From: Methylobacterium sp. Leaf108
GTDB taxonomy: Bacteria > Pseudomonadota > Alphaproteobacteria > Rhizobiales > Beijerinckiaceae
Length of the DNA stretch: 64,000 nt
Assembly (NCBI RefSeq): GCF_001423265.1
Contig: NZ_LMND01000001.1
Location: 436,128 to 500,127 of the forward strand
Direction of reading: 5' to 3'
Part shown: one piece after another, positions 37,057 to 47,061 of the stretch
Layout of the letters: each line of letters opens with the position of its first letter
How positions within the stretch are numbered: position 1 is the stretch's first letter
Position numbers and translations under genes: made by a program
Notes under the pieces: generated by a model
The model's database searches: none
Seen by the model: only the letters and a program-made list of their open reading frames with translations
Told to the model about the DNA's origin: nothing

Positions 37057-37680
37057 ATGCCGCACCTGCTCTACGTCGAATCCTCGCCGCGCAAGGAACG
37101 CTCTGCCTCGATCGAGGTGGCGGGGGCCTTCCTCGACGCCTGGCGTGCCCGCCACCCGGACGGCAGCGTCGATACCCTCGACGTCTGGAACACCGATCTG
37201 CCCGCGTTCGACGGCGACGCGCTCGACGGCAAATACGCGGCCCTCGCCGGCGAGCCCTCGAGTCCGGCGCAGGACGAGGCATGGCGCACGATCCGCGTGC
37301 TCGCCGACCGGTTTCGCGCGGCGGACCTGATCCTGTTCGGCGTGCCGATGTGGAACTACGGCATCCCCTACAGGCTCAAGCACCTGTTCGACCTGGTGTC
37401 GCAGAAGGACCTGTTGTTCACCTTCGACGAGCGCGGCCAGAACGGGCTGCTCGACGCCAGGGCCGTGGTGGTCAATGCCCGCGGCGTCGCCATCGGCGCG
37501 GATTTCCCGGCCGCGATCTACGACCATCAGGCGACCTACATGGCGACGTGGCTTCGCATGGTCGGGATCACCGACGTCCACCAGATCCTGGTCGAACGGG
37601 GCCTGATGGGCGCCGATCTCGATGCGGCCGCCCGCGCCGAGGGACGGGCACAGGCCGCGTCGCTGGCGGCGACGATGTAG
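37057..37680 (+). CDS. azoR: FMN-dependent NAD(P)H azoreductase / quinone reductase
   Basis: This 207-residue flavodoxin-fold enzyme has the FMN phosphate loop LYVESSPRKERSAS at the N-terminus and the flavin-binding PMWNYGIPYRLKHLFD near 103. It reduces quinones by two electrons and can cleave azo dyes. The start at 37057 has GGAG upstream. Its divergent partner is the MhqO-like dioxygenase, a combination known from quinone-stress regulons. A parS-like site follows in the convergent gap. Confidence 0.9.
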   Translation: MPHLLYVESSPRKERSASIEVAGAFLDAWRARHPDGSVDTLDVWNTDLPAFDGDALDGKYAALAGEPSSPAQDEAWRTIRVLADRFRAADLILFGVPMWNYGIPYRLKHLFDLVSQKDLLFTFDERGQNGLLDARAVVVNARGVAIGADFPAAIYDHQATYMATWLRMVGITDVHQILVERGLMGADLDAAARAEGRAQAASLAATM

Positions 37681-37749
37681 GGCGAGGGGCGGGACCGGGG
37701 ATCGCCCCGCCACCGTCACGCGGGACCAGGAACGCCAGGGCGGGTTCGC

Positions 37750-37765
37750 GGTTTCACGTGAAAAC
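37750..37765. promoter_or_regulatory. parS-like ParB-binding site, site 2
   Basis: GGTTTCACGTGAAAAC contains the perfect 12-bp palindrome TTTCACGTGAAA of the parS consensus, 13 of 16 positions overall. It lies in the 114-bp convergent gap between azoR and hupE, 2.8 kb from site 1. Confidence 0.55.
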
Positions 37766-37794
37766 GCAAGGCCGGCTCCACCCGGTCCGTCCCT

Positions 37795-38385
37795 TCAGAA
37801 CGCCCCGGCCAGGAGACCGAGGCCGGCCACGGCAAGCCCGGCGCCCGCGTAGCGCAGGCGGTTCGCGCCGCCGGCGGCGAAGCCGAGACCCAGGCCCGTG
37901 GCATGAAGAAGGGCCGTGGCTGCGAGGAAGCCGAGCCCGTAGACGATGCCGCCGGCGGCATCGGGCATCTCGGCGCCGTGGGCATGGCCGTGGAACAGCG
38001 CGAAGCCTCCCACCACCGCCATCGCCACCGCGACCGGCAGGGCGGACCGCAGCATCAGAATCGCCCCCAGCACGGCCACCGAGACGGCGATGGCGATCTC
38101 CACCATGGGCATGACGAACCCGGCGGCACCCATCGCTCCCCCGAGGGCCATCATCGCCAGGAAGGCCGCCGGCACCAGCACGACGGCACGCCCCCCGATC
38201 CGCGCCGCCAGGAGGCCGACGCCGACCATGGCGAGGAGATGGTCGAGCCCCATCAGCGGATGGAGGAACCCCTGCGCCAGGCCGTGAGCCTCGCCCTGCC
38301 CGGTGTGCGCCAGGGCCGGGCTCGCGCCGAGGGCGAGGACGATGGCAAGGACGAGGGCGGTCGGCAGGCGCGGGGCGAGGGTCAT
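37795..38385 (-). CDS. hupE: HupE/UreJ family metal permease
   Basis: This 196-residue protein has a signal peptide ending in ALA and about six membrane segments. The family motif HPLMGLDHLLAMVGVGLLA and the later FHGHAHGAEMP are intact; their histidines and aspartate bind nickel or cobalt during import. No hydrogenase or urease genes are in the window, so it may supply another nickel or cobalt enzyme. The start is the ATG at 38385. Confidence 0.87.
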   Translation of the reverse strand: MTLAPRLPTALVLAIVLALGASPALAHTGQGEAHGLAQGFLHPLMGLDHLLAMVGVGLLAARIGGRAVVLVPAAFLAMMALGGAMGAAGFVMPMVEIAIAVSVAVLGAILMLRSALPVAVAMAVVGGFALFHGHAHGAEMPDAAGGIVYGLGFLAATALLHATGLGLGFAAGGANRLRYAGAGLAVAGLGLLAGAF

Positions 38386-38486
38386 GCGGCGGTGGCTTCC
38401 AGGCTTAGGGGGGCCGGACTGGCGTGCAGGCAGCCCGGCCTCGATCTGTCACGTCCGCCGCCATAGGCAAGGACGCGGCCAGCCGA

Positions 38487-39779
38487 TCAGAAATCCGTCG
38501 GGCGGCCGGCGGCGACCACCAGCATCCGGCCGTCGGCCACGGTGCGGGCGGCGGCGCGGCGGATGTCGGCCTGGGTCACGTCGGCCACCAGCGTGTTGCG
38601 GCGGGCGATGTAGTCCATGCCGAGCCCCTCGAAGGCGATCTGCACGAGCTGGTGGGCGATCTTGGTGGAGGTGTCGAAGCCGAGCGCATAGGAGCCGGTG
38701 AGGTAGTCCTTGGCCTTCTGCAGCTCCTCGTCGGACGGGCCTTCGGCGATGAGGCGGTTGAGCTCCTCGGAGATCACGGTCATCGCCTCGCCAACCCGCT
38801 CGTTCTTGGTGGCGGTGTAGCCCCAGGTGATGGCGCTGGCGCGGTGGCTGACGAGCGAGGTGCCCACCGAATAGGCGAGCCCGCGCTTCTCGCGCACCTC
38901 CTGGAACAGGCGCGAGGTGAAGGAGCCGCCGCCGAAGATGTGGTTGAAGACGTAGGCCGGGATGAAGTCGGGGTCGCGCCAGGCGACGCCGCCCATGCCG
39001 AACCGGATCACCGACTGCGGCACGTCGAGGTCGACCACCACCCGGCGGCCGAGGTCCTGCACCACGGTCTGCGGCACGGCCTCCAGCGGCGCGGTCTCGT
39101 CGAGGACGCCGAAGGCGCGGTTGAGGGCATCGGCCAGGCGCGCGGCGTCGATGGCGCCGACGGCGGCCACCTTGATGCCACCGCGCCCGATCAGGTGGCG
39201 GTGCATCGCCACGAGGTCGTCACGGGTGATGGCGGCCACGCTCTCGGGCGTGCCCGAGGACGGCCGGGAATAGGGATGGCCGGCAAAGCCCTCGCGGAAG
39301 AACCGGCGCGAGGCCATCACGCCCGGATCGTTCTGCTGGTAGCGCAGGCCGGCGAGCGTCTGCCCGCGCACCCGCTCGACGGCGTCGGGGTCGAAGCGGG
39401 GCTTGGCCAGGGCGAGCGCCAGGAGGTCGATGGCCTCGTCGGCATGCTTGACCAGCATCTTGAGCGAGCCGCCGATGGAATCGTGCCCGGCGTGGAAGCT
39501 GAGTTCGATCGCGCGCGCCGCCAGCCGCTCCTGGAAGGCGTCGGATACGAGGTCGCCCGCCCCCTCGTCGAGGAGGCGGGCCAGCATCTGCGCCACGCCG
39601 GCCTTGCCCTCGGGGTCCTGCGCCGCACCGCCCTCGAAGGCGAACGAGAGGGCGATCAGCGGCACCACCGGCGATTCCACGTGCCAGGCCTCGATGCCCG
39701 AGGCGGCCGGCACCGGCAGGGCCAGGGTCTGGGACGCGGAACTGCGGGTGTCGGCCAGATCGACCTGGACTGCGTTCAT
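38487..39779 (-). CDS. M16 family peptidase-like protein, non-catalytic subunit
   Basis: This 430-residue protein is an M16 (insulinase/pitrilysin) homologue that lacks the HxxEH zinc motif. At the equivalent place it reads GVAQMLARLLDEG. It retains the C-terminal substrate-binding RLFQEVREKRGLAYSVG. Such proteins pair with the catalytic subunit, which is encoded directly upstream at 39855-41231. The ATG at 39779 has GAGG upstream. A possible signal peptide is unclear. Confidence 0.9.
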   Translation of the reverse strand: MNAVQVDLADTRSSASQTLALPVPAASGIEAWHVESPVVPLIALSFAFEGGAAQDPEGKAGVAQMLARLLDEGAGDLVSDAFQERLAARAIELSFHAGHDSIGGSLKMLVKHADEAIDLLALALAKPRFDPDAVERVRGQTLAGLRYQQNDPGVMASRRFFREGFAGHPYSRPSSGTPESVAAITRDDLVAMHRHLIGRGGIKVAAVGAIDAARLADALNRAFGVLDETAPLEAVPQTVVQDLGRRVVVDLDVPQSVIRFGMGGVAWRDPDFIPAYVFNHIFGGGSFTSRLFQEVREKRGLAYSVGTSLVSHRASAITWGYTATKNERVGEAMTVISEELNRLIAEGPSDEELQKAKDYLTGSYALGFDTSTKIAHQLVQIAFEGLGMDYIARRNTLVADVTQADIRRAAARTVADGRMLVVAAGRPTDF

Positions 39780-39854
39780 GGGAGCCTCGTTGTTCGGGGG
39801 CGGTGGCGCGGCCTCGGCCGCTGCCGGAATGCGATGGTCGCTGATGCTGCGGCC

Positions 39855-41231
39855 TCAGGCGTCGGGATCGCGGGACTTGGTGAGATGGCCGGTGACCGAG
39901 CGGGCCGGGACGAGGTAGCGCTCGGCCGCGGCAGCCAGCCGCTCGCGGGTGACGCCCTCGATGTCGGAGGGCCAGCGGCGGACCTCCTCGATGGTCTCGC
40001 CGATGGCCAGCGCCGAGCCGTAGATGCGGGCGAGCGACGACTGGCTGTCGGAGGAATACACCGTCTCGGCCACGAGCCGGGTCTTGGCCCGCTCGATCGC
40101 CTCGGCGTCCAGGGCCTCGGCCGGCGCCCGGCGCAGGGTGCGGTCGACGGCGTCCTCGAGCTGCTCCAGGCTGACGCCCTCGGCGGGGATCGCGTAGACC
40201 GAGAACCGGGTGTCGTCGATGGCCGAGCCCATGTACCAGGCGCCGGCGTTCACCGCGATGCCCTGCTCCATGACGAGCTTGCGGTAGAGGTATGAGGTCG
40301 AGCCGCCGCCCAGCACCTCGGCGAGCAGTTCCAGGGCATGGCACTCGCCGTCGCGGGCCGTGACGCAGGAGGGGGTGAGGTAGAGCCGCTGCAGCGTCGG
40401 CTGCTCGACCTTGGGATCGGCCACCGCGACGCGGCGCAGCGCCTTGGGCTCGGGCTCGCGGGCCCGCAGCCGCACCGGCCGGGCGCCCTGGGGGGTGACG
40501 CGGCCGTAGGTGGAATCGGCGAGCTTGCGCACGACGTCCGGCGTCACGTCGCCGGCCACCACCAGGATCGCGTTCTCGGGCGTGTAGAACCGCTTGTAGT
40601 AGTCGAGGGCGTGGGCGCGGTTCAGCTCCTCGATCTCGTGCATCCAGCCGATGATCGGGATGCCGTAGGGGTGGTGCACGAACAGCGAGGCGGCCATGGC
40701 CTCGGAGAGCTGGGCCGAGGGGTCGGTCTCGACCCGCATGCGACGCTCCTCCAGCACCACGTCGCGCTCGGGGCCGACCACGGCATCCTCCAGCACCAGG
40801 CCGGTCATGCGGTCGGCCTCGAACTCCATCATGGTGCCGAGGTGGTCGCGGGCGACCCGCTGGAAATAGGCGGTGTAGTCGTAGCTGGTGAAGGCGTTCT
40901 CCTGGCCGCCCAGGCCCGAGACGGCCTTCGAGAAGGCGCCGACGGGATGGCGCTCGGTGCCCTTGAACATCAGGTGCTCGAGGAAGTGGGCGATGCCCGA
41001 CTGTCCGAGCGGATCGTCGGCCGACCCGTTGCGGTACCAGATCATGTGGGTGACGACGGGGGCGCGGTGATCGGGCACCACCACGACGTCGAGCCCGTTG
41101 TCCAGGGTGAAGGACGACACCTCCGGCCCGCCGGCTTCGGAGCGGCCGAACGGTGCCGCCTCGACCCGTCCCGCGATGGGATGCGCGGCGGTCGACAGCA
41201 GGGCCGACGTATCCTTCCTGAACAGATGCAT
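39855..41231 (-). CDS. M16 family zinc peptidase, catalytic subunit
   Basis: This 458-residue protease has the inverted zinc motif HFLEH (H82, E85, H86) and the downstream glutamate region. The NAFTSYDYTAYF and MEFEADRM segments are typical of bacterial M16B peptidases. With the non-catalytic partner downstream it forms a clamshell dimer that degrades peptides. The ATG at 41231 has a good GAAGGAT. The order lspA, periplasmic protein, M16, M16 is common in rhizobia, as far as I recall. Confidence 0.93.
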   Translation of the reverse strand: MHLFRKDTSALLSTAAHPIAGRVEAAPFGRSEAGGPEVSSFTLDNGLDVVVVPDHRAPVVTHMIWYRNGSADDPLGQSGIAHFLEHLMFKGTERHPVGAFSKAVSGLGGQENAFTSYDYTAYFQRVARDHLGTMMEFEADRMTGLVLEDAVVGPERDVVLEERRMRVETDPSAQLSEAMAASLFVHHPYGIPIIGWMHEIEELNRAHALDYYKRFYTPENAILVVAGDVTPDVVRKLADSTYGRVTPQGARPVRLRAREPEPKALRRVAVADPKVEQPTLQRLYLTPSCVTARDGECHALELLAEVLGGGSTSYLYRKLVMEQGIAVNAGAWYMGSAIDDTRFSVYAIPAEGVSLEQLEDAVDRTLRRAPAEALDAEAIERAKTRLVAETVYSSDSQSSLARIYGSALAIGETIEEVRRWPSDIEGVTRERLAAAAERYLVPARSVTGHLTKSRDPDA

Positions 41232-41360
41232 GGATGATCCTTCGGATGTCGGCGCGTGACGGGCCGACATCGTGGCCGACACCCCTCGGCACCACCCGGA
41301 GGGCGCCTCGTCGGGGCAAATTTCGTACCGGCGCCCGGTGGCCGCCGGCCGAAGCGGATG

Positions 41361-42029
41361 TCAGTAGCGGCTCTGGCCGCGCACGTAGAGGCCCGGGTCC
41401 GCTTCCTCGCGTTCGCGGCTCGGGTTGTTGATGGGATCGCCATTGGTCCTGGCGACCTTGGTGGGGGCGCGGCGGTAGTCGGTCGGCGGCTGGGTGAGGA
41501 CCTCGCGGGTCGGCGCGGCCTCCACCGGCTCGGTCTTCTCACCCCCGGTGAGGCCGAAGGGATTGCTCCAGAACGAATCGCCGCGGCTGCCGTCCTCGGG
41601 CTTGCGCTGGCCCTCGGTGGGGATCTGCGCCCCGGCGCGGCGGCCGGCCTGCATCTCGTCGATGGACAGGGTCATGTTGTTGTCGTCCATGCGCCCCTGG
41701 GCGCCACGGACGATCGGCTTGCGCGCCTCGACGACGGCCCGCTCGCGCCGGGCCACCTCCGGGTCCTTGGGCCATTGCGGCGTGGCCTCCAAGGCCCGCG
41801 GCTGCGGCAGCGACCGGGTGTCGATGGCCTTGGCGCCGAGCTTGGGCGGCATCACCAGCGGCGCGCGCTCGCGGTAGGTGATCGGCGGACGCTCCGCCTC
41901 GACGAGGCCGAGGTTGCTGAGGGCGTCGCGCAGGAACTCGCCCTGCTCGGCCCTGGCGGCCCCTGTCAGAACCGAGGCCGCGAAGGCGGCGGCGCCCAAT
42001 GGGACGAGGACCTTGCGATAGCCGACCAT
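41361..42029 (-). CDS. Conserved exported protein between lspA and the M16 peptidases
   Basis: This 222-residue protein has a signal peptide (KVLVPLGAAAFAASVLTGAARA) and a mostly unstructured, proline- and arginine-rich mature region. Short conserved blocks are visible, such as EFLRDALSNLGLVE near the mature N-terminus and PPITYRERAPLVMPPKLG. The position recalls DUF3035-type proteins between lspA and the M16 genes. No lipobox cysteine is seen. The ATG at 42029 has GGAGTGGGGG upstream. Its function is unknown. Confidence 0.75.
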   Translation of the reverse strand: MVGYRKVLVPLGAAAFAASVLTGAARAEQGEFLRDALSNLGLVEAERPPITYRERAPLVMPPKLGAKAIDTRSLPQPRALEATPQWPKDPEVARRERAVVEARKPIVRGAQGRMDDNNMTLSIDEMQAGRRAGAQIPTEGQRKPEDGSRGDSFWSNPFGLTGGEKTEPVEAAPTREVLTQPPTDYRRAPTKVARTNGDPINNPSREREEADPGLYVRGQSRY

Positions 42030-42184
42030 GTCACCCCCACTCCGTTGCCCGAGCCCGGTCGCGTTCTCGCGCATTCCCGGTCCGGCATGCCTCGTGCCTG
42101 ATCCGGGTTTCGGGCGAAGGTATGGCGCCTTGACCGCACCGCACCAGCCCGGCGCGGACATGCCGCGCCGGTGTGGCCTGCGTG

Positions 42185-42676
42185 TCACAGCGACCGGGGT
42201 TCTCGCGCCGCGGGGGCCGGGCGCACGCTGTCGATGACGAGGCCGGCGACGCCGGCGACGATCGCGGCATCGGCGACGTTGAACACGTACCAGGACCAGT
42301 CGCCCGCGTGCAGGTGGACGAAGTCGAACACCGCCCCGTAGGCGGCCCGGTCGATGGCGTTGCCGATCGCCCCGCCGGCGACGAGGCCGAGCGACAGGGC
42401 GAGGAGGCGGCTGCCGGCCCGGCGCATCCACACCACCAGGGCCACCGTCGCCACGACCGAGATCGCCACCAGGATCCAGCGGCCGAGCGCGCCCTCCTGC
42501 TGGAACAGGCCGTAGGACACGCCCCGGTTCCAGACCACGACGAGGTCGGCATAGGGCCCCAGCCGCCAGGGCTGGGTGAGCACGAGGTCGGTGCCGAAGT
42601 AGAGCCCGAGCTTGGTCGCCTGATCGAGGGCCAAGGTGACGAGGAGGGCGACGAGTCCGATGCGGAAGGGGGTCAT
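42185..42676 (-). CDS. lspA: Signal peptidase II (lipoprotein)
   Basis: This 163-residue inner-membrane aspartic protease removes the signal peptide from prolipoproteins. It has four membrane segments and both catalytic aspartates: [16 protein letters not shown] and FNVADAAI. The ATG at 42676 gives the standard N-terminus [11 protein letters not shown] start at 42733 would add a stretch not seen in LspA. It heads the leftward unit containing the exported protein and the M16 pair. lolD and lolC/E for the later sorting step are at 2.7-4.8 kb. Confidence 0.94.
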   Translation of the reverse strand: MTPFRIGLVALLVTLALDQATKLGLYFGTDLVLTQPWRLGPYADLVVVWNRGVSYGLFQQEGALGRWILVAISVVATVALVVWMRRAGSRLLALSLGLVAGGAIGNAIDRAAYGAVFDFVHLHAGDWSWYVFNVADAAIVAGVAGLVIDSVRPAPAAREPRSL

Positions 42677-42757
42677 GGGTGCTCGTCTAAGCAGACCTAC
42701 GCCCCCGGGCCAACGGCTGTGTCCCACGCTCACGACGGAAAGTCGCGCCGCGCGAGT

Positions 42758-43051
42758 TCACGATAGCCACCGCTCCCAATCCTGCCGCCCATGCAACACG
42801 CGCACGATCAGGATGCCGGTATCCCGGACGGCATAGACAATGACATGGACGCCGTGGGGATGGATGCGGACCGGCGGAGTGATCTCCTGGCGTTCATGGG
42901 CGAGGTGCGGGTTCCGCGCCAGCACGTCGAAGGCGTCGAACAGGCCGGCCTGATAGCGTTCGGCCTGCTCGATGCCGAAGGCCCGTTCGCCGTGGCCGTA
43001 GATGTGGGCGATGTCGAGGTCCGCGCGGTTCGTCGTCCGCCAGATCGTCAC
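42758..43051 (-). CDS. parE: RelE/ParE family toxin
   Basis: This 97-residue protein is a ParE/RelE-superfamily toxin. It has the N-terminal TNRADLDIAHIYGHGERAFG helix and a strand-rich end RIHPHGVHVIVYAVRD..ILIVRVLHGRQDWE. The ParE group targets DNA gyrase, whereas RelE cuts mRNA. The GTG start at 43051 overlaps the antitoxin stop as GTGA, the usual layout of such modules. It lies between lspA and ileS. Confidence 0.87.
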   Translation of the reverse strand: MTIWRTTNRADLDIAHIYGHGERAFGIEQAERYQAGLFDAFDVLARNPHLAHERQEITPPVRIHPHGVHVIVYAVRDTGILIVRVLHGRQDWERWLS

Positions 43052-43299
43052 GGCTGACGCGAGGCGGCGGCCATATCCCGGGACAATCGGGCGATATCGT
43101 CCCGCGACCGGCCACTTTCGCCGCTCTCTAGGCCTTCGCTCACCAAGGTCTGCAGGTCGGCGATCCCGTCGGCGCGTTCCTGGTCTCGGCGGATCAGGTC
43201 GCGGACATAGTCGCTCGCAGTGCTGTAGCGACCCGTGCGGGCGCGGGCTTCCACCCAATCCTTCATCGGGTCCGGCAGGGATACGTTCATCGTCGCCAT
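43048..43299 (-). CDS. parD: ParD family antitoxin
   Basis: This 83-residue protein is a ribbon-helix-helix antitoxin of the ParD/CC2985 group: MNVSLPDPMKDWVEARARTG and YSTASDYVRDLIRRDQE form the DNA-binding half, and the acidic C-terminus would wrap the toxin. The ATG at 43299 has a perfect GGAGGT ribosome site; the longer frame from 43347 is not needed. It is the first gene of the two-gene parDE operon and should repress it. Confidence 0.9.
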   Translation of the reverse strand: MATMNVSLPDPMKDWVEARARTGRYSTASDYVRDLIRRDQERADGIADLQTLVSEGLESGESGRSRDDIARLSRDMAAASRQP

Positions 43300-43487
43300 C
43301 GGCAGACCTCCACCAGAACGCTTCCGGCCCTTAGCAAAGATTGTCAACTAGCCCGCAACCGATACCCTGAACAGAGCAAACAGTACCGCCTGCCAAGCCG
43401 GCTAACTGAGCCGGTCCCGCGCCCTTGCCTCATCCGGCCCCGGGTGGCGCTTCGGGCGTTCCGGGACGAGATGACCCGGACGACGGG

Positions 43488-46448
43488 TCACGCCGCCCCT
43501 GCCCGTGCCGCATCCCATTCCCGCAGCGCCAGCGCGTCGCGGGGGGTGACGTCGGGATACTCCGGGTCGGTGCCGACCTCGGGGCTGACCCGCCAGGAGC
43601 GGGCGCATTTCGTCCCTTCGGCGAGGGCCGGGACCACGGCGACGCCGCGCACATCGTCGAGGCGGAAGGCCTCGGCGGGGCCCTCGCCGGGTTCGATGCG
43701 GAGGCCTGAGGTGATGCAGACCTCGGCGGCGTCGATCCCGTCGAGGGCGGCGAGGAGGTCGGGGTCGGCGACGTACACGGTGGGTGCCGCCTCCAGGCTG
43801 GCGCCGATGCGTTTTCCCGCCCGCTCGATCTCCAGCGCCCCGGTGACGACCCGGCGCACCTTTCGCACCTTCTGCCAGCGCGCCGCGAGGGCGTCGTCAC
43901 GCCAGGAGGCGGGTGTCTCCGGCAGCACCTGCAGGTGCACGGACCCGTCGTCGGAGGGATAACGGTCGAGCCAGGCCTCCTCGGCCGTGAACGCCAGCAC
44001 CGGGGCCAGCCAGATCACCACCCGGCGGAACGTCTCGTCGATCACCTGGAGCGAGGCGAGGCGCGTGCGCGACGAGATCGGGTCGCAGTAGAGCGCGTCC
44101 TTGCGAACGTCGAAATAGAAGGCCGAGAGGTCGCCGGTCATGAAGCCGTTCAGAAGCGCCACCACCCGCTTGGTGTCGAAGGCGGCGTAGGCCTCGCGGA
44201 TCTCGCCGTCGAGCTCGCACAGGCGGTGCAGGATCAGCCGCTCCAGGTCGGGCAGGTCGGCGTGGGCGATTGTCAGGCCCGGCTCGAAATGGGCGAGCGA
44301 GCCCAGCATCCAGCGCAAGGAGTTGCGTAGCTTGCGATAGGTCTCGGCGAAGGTCTTCATGATCTCCGGCCCGATCCGGAGGTCGTCGGTGTAGTCGGAG
44401 GCCGCCACCCACAGGCGCAGGATGTCGGCGCCGGCATCCTTGATGATGCTCTGGGGCGCCACGACGTTGCCCTTCGACTTCGACATCTTGAAGCCCTTGG
44501 GGTCGAGGACGAACCCGTGGGTGAGGACGATGTCGTAGGGCGCGCGCCCCCTGGTACCGGCGGATTCCAGCAGCGAGGACTGGAACCAGCCGCGGTGCTG
44601 GTCGGACCCTTCGAGGTACATCACCGTGTCGGCGCCGCCGTCGCGCTTGCGCACCACGCCGGCGAGGCCGGGGAACTGGGCGGGATCGTCGAGCACGAAG
44701 GCGTGGGTCGAGCCGGAGTCGAACCAGACGTCGAGGACGTCGGTGACCTTCTCGTAGTCCGCCGGGTCGTGGTCGGGTGCCAGGAAGCGGGCGCCGTCGG
44801 CATCGGTGAACCAGGCGTCGGCGCCCTCGGCCGCGAAGGCGTCGGCGATGCGGGCGTTCACCGCTTCGTCGCGCAGCACCTCGCCGGTAGCCCGATTCAC
44901 GAAGACGGTGATCGGCACGCCCCAGGCGCGCTGGCGCGAGACCACCCAGTCGGGGCGGTTGGCGACCATGCCGGTGATGCGGTTCTTGCCCTGCGGCGGC
45001 ACCCAGCGGGTGTCGTCGATGCCCTTGAGCGCCACGTCGCGCAGCGTCCGGCCGTCGAGGGAATCCACCGGCCTGTCGAGCGCGATGAACCACTGCGGCG
45101 TGTTGCGGAAGATGACCGGCTTCTTCGAGCGCCAGGAGTGGGGATAGCTGTGCTTGAGCCGGCCCGAGGCGACGAGGGTGCCGGCCTCCCTGAGCGCCGC
45201 GATCACCGCCTTGTTGGCGTCACCCTTCTCGCCCTTGGGGGTGAGGACGAGTTTTCCCGTGAAACCGGGCGCCTCTTCGGTCAGCGCCCCGTCGGCGTCG
45301 ACGGTGTAGGGGATGCGGGTCTCGATGCCGCGCGCCGCGAGCGCGCGACCGTTGGCGGTCCAGACCTCGAAGTCCTCGCGGCCGTGGCCCGGCGCGGTGT
45401 GGACGAAGCCGGTGCCGGCCTCGTCGGTGACGTGGTCGCCTTCGAGGAGGGGGACGGCGAAGGCGTAGCCGGGGACGTGGGCCGCGAGGGGATGCGCCAC
45501 CGTGAGCCCCGCCAACGTCGCGGGCAGGACATCGCGGACACGCTCGAACGCCTCGACGCGGGCGGCCTCGAAGACGCCGGCCGCCAGGCTGTCGGCCAGA
45601 AGGTAGGTATCGCCGACCTTGGCCCAATTGTCCTCGGCCGCCGCCGTCACCCGGTAGAGGCCGTAGGCGACCTTCTTCGAGTAGGCGACGGCGCGGTTGC
45701 CCGGCATGGTCCAGGGCGTCGTGGTCCAGATGACGACGCGGGCAGCCACCAAGTCGTCGGCGCCCCCCTCACGGATCGGAAACGCCGCGAAGATCGTATC
45801 GCTGACGTGGTCCTCGTATTCGACCTCGGCTTCCGCCAGCGCGGTCTTCTCCACCACCGACCACATCACCGGCTTCGAGCCGCGGTAGAGCTGACCCGTC
45901 GTCGCGAAGGTCATGAGTTCGCGCGCGATGGTGGCCTCGGCGGGATACGTCATGGTGGCGTAGGGGTGGTCCCAGTCGCCGGTGACGCCCAGGCGCTTGA
46001 ACTCCTCGCGTTGCACGTCGAGCCATTGGCCGGCGAAGGCCCGGCATTCCTGGCGGAACTCGAGGACCGGCACGTCGTCCTTGTTACGGCCCTTGGCGCG
46101 GTACCGCTCCTCGATCTTCCACTCGATCGGCAGGCCGTGGCAGTCCCAGCCGGGCACGTAGTTCGCGTCGAACCCGAGCGCACCCTGAGAGCGGACGATG
46201 ACGTCCTTGAGGATCTTGTTGAGCGCGGTGCCGATGTGGATGTTGCCGTTGGCGTAGGGCGGCCCGTCGTGGAGCACGAACTTCGGGCGGCCGGCGGCGG
46301 TCTGGCGGATGCGGCCGTAGAGGCCGGTCTCGGCCCAACGCGCCAGCAGCAGCGGCTCGCGCACCGGCAGCCCGGCCCGCATCGGAAACTCGGTACGCGG
46401 CAGGAACAGGGTCTGCGAGTAGTCGCGGGGGGGGCTCGGCTCGGTCAT
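43488..46448 (-). CDS. ileS: Isoleucyl-tRNA synthetase
   Basis: This 986-residue class I synthetase charges tRNA-Ile. The HIGH-type motif is in [10 protein letters not shown], the KMSKS loop KMSKSKG is near residue 654, and the editing domain [15 protein letters not shown] is intact. The C-terminal zinc-binding cysteines of the E. coli enzyme are not obvious. The ATG at 46448 starts [10 protein letters not shown]. The frame extends far upstream without similarity. It lies about 190 bp downstream of parDE on the same strand, reading from higher to lower coordinates. Confidence 0.96.
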   Translation of the reverse strand: MTEPSPPRDYSQTLFLPRTEFPMRAGLPVREPLLLARWAETGLYGRIRQTAAGRPKFVLHDGPPYANGNIHIGTALNKILKDVIVRSQGALGFDANYVPGWDCHGLPIEWKIEERYRAKGRNKDDVPVLEFRQECRAFAGQWLDVQREEFKRLGVTGDWDHPYATMTYPAEATIARELMTFATTGQLYRGSKPVMWSVVEKTALAEAEVEYEDHVSDTIFAAFPIREGGADDLVAARVVIWTTTPWTMPGNRAVAYSKKVAYGLYRVTAAAEDNWAKVGDTYLLADSLAAGVFEAARVEAFERVRDVLPATLAGLTVAHPLAAHVPGYAFAVPLLEGDHVTDEAGTGFVHTAPGHGREDFEVWTANGRALAARGIETRIPYTVDADGALTEEAPGFTGKLVLTPKGEKGDANKAVIAALREAGTLVASGRLKHSYPHSWRSKKPVIFRNTPQWFIALDRPVDSLDGRTLRDVALKGIDDTRWVPPQGKNRITGMVANRPDWVVSRQRAWGVPITVFVNRATGEVLRDEAVNARIADAFAAEGADAWFTDADGARFLAPDHDPADYEKVTDVLDVWFDSGSTHAFVLDDPAQFPGLAGVVRKRDGGADTVMYLEGSDQHRGWFQSSLLESAGTRGRAPYDIVLTHGFVLDPKGFKMSKSKGNVVAPQSIIKDAGADILRLWVAASDYTDDLRIGPEIMKTFAETYRKLRNSLRWMLGSLAHFEPGLTIAHADLPDLERLILHRLCELDGEIREAYAAFDTKRVVALLNGFMTGDLSAFYFDVRKDALYCDPISSRTRLASLQVIDETFRRVVIWLAPVLAFTAEEAWLDRYPSDDGSVHLQVLPETPASWRDDALAARWQKVRKVRRVVTGALEIERAGKRIGASLEAAPTVYVADPDLLAALDGIDAAEVCITSGLRIEPGEGPAEAFRLDDVRGVAVVPALAEGTKCARSWRVSPEVGTDPEYPDVTPRDALALREWDAARAGAA

Positions 46449-46766
46449 GATCTTCGTCTGGCGCAGTCTGAAGGGCGGCGCGGCATCGGGCCGTCGTCCG
46501 CGAAAAAAAGGGCGCGTCACGCTCTCCCGGCATCCGGCGGGCCGCTCGCGCGGGCCCTCAGGCGGGGGCCGGGCTCGTAATTCGGTGAGGGCGGTCAACA
46601 CCGCACGGATCGCCGGGAGCGCACATCCCTTGTCCTCTAACAGCGGCGGGGACGCGAGGCCAGCACCGGCCGCGCGTGGGACCTTTTGATAGCTCGACCG
46701 TTGATTCCTCGCTCCGTCCCGGCGCTCCGGCGCCGGCGTGGACGACCAACAAGCAGAGGATACGCC
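46449..46766. other. Divergent intergenic region, ileS / glycine-zipper gene
   Basis: This 318-bp gap contains an EcfG-like promoter (46678-46702) towards the small exported protein. The ileS promoter must lie nearby on the minus strand, but I cannot pick one. No T-box or riboswitch structure is evident. Confidence 0.5.
46678..46702 (+). promoter_or_regulatory. EcfG-like promoter upstream of the glycine-zipper gene
   Basis: The sequence reads GGGAC, 16 bp, CGTT, one mismatch from the EcfG consensus GGAAC-N16-CGTT. Transcription would begin near 46710, about 57 bp before the ATG of the small exported protein. Confidence 0.5.
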
Positions 46767-47036
46767 ATGAAATACGCCTTGCTCGGCCTCGGCCTCGCTC
46801 TCGCCACCGTCACCTTCGCGGATTCGGTCCAGGCCCAGGGCCTGCCCGGCGGCGTCCGTCGCGGGGCCGCCGAAGGCGACCGGGTCGCAGGCCCCATCGG
46901 CGGCATCGTCGGGGGCGCGGTCGGCGGAGCCGTCGGCACCGTCAACGGGGCGCTCGGCATCGATCCGGGCCGTCGCGCCTACCGCACGCGGATGAAGTCG
47001 CGCCAGCATCACCACGATCGCCGCCGCCACCGCTGA
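46767..47036 (+). CDS. Small exported glycine-zipper protein
   Basis: This 89-residue protein has a signal peptide ([19 protein letters not shown]) and a glycine-zipper stretch [23 protein letters not shown], and ends in a histidine/arginine-rich tail. The segment after the signal peptide ([14 protein letters not shown]) is closely similar to that of the DUF1236 protein at 54124, so the two are partial paralogues. Glycine zippers usually pack helices in membranes. The start at 46767 has AGAGGA. Confidence 0.78.
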   Translation: MKYALLGLGLALATVTFADSVQAQGLPGGVRRGAAEGDRVAGPIGGIVGGAVGGAVGTVNGALGIDPGRRAYRTRMKSRQHHHDRRRHR

Positions 47037-47061
47037 GCGGCCGCACGCGCCGGCCGGTCGG

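Noticed and set aside
45245..45275. Third parS-like string inside ileS (TTTTCCCGTGAAACC)
   Set aside because: It lies in a conserved coding stretch and matches parS less well, so it is probably chance.
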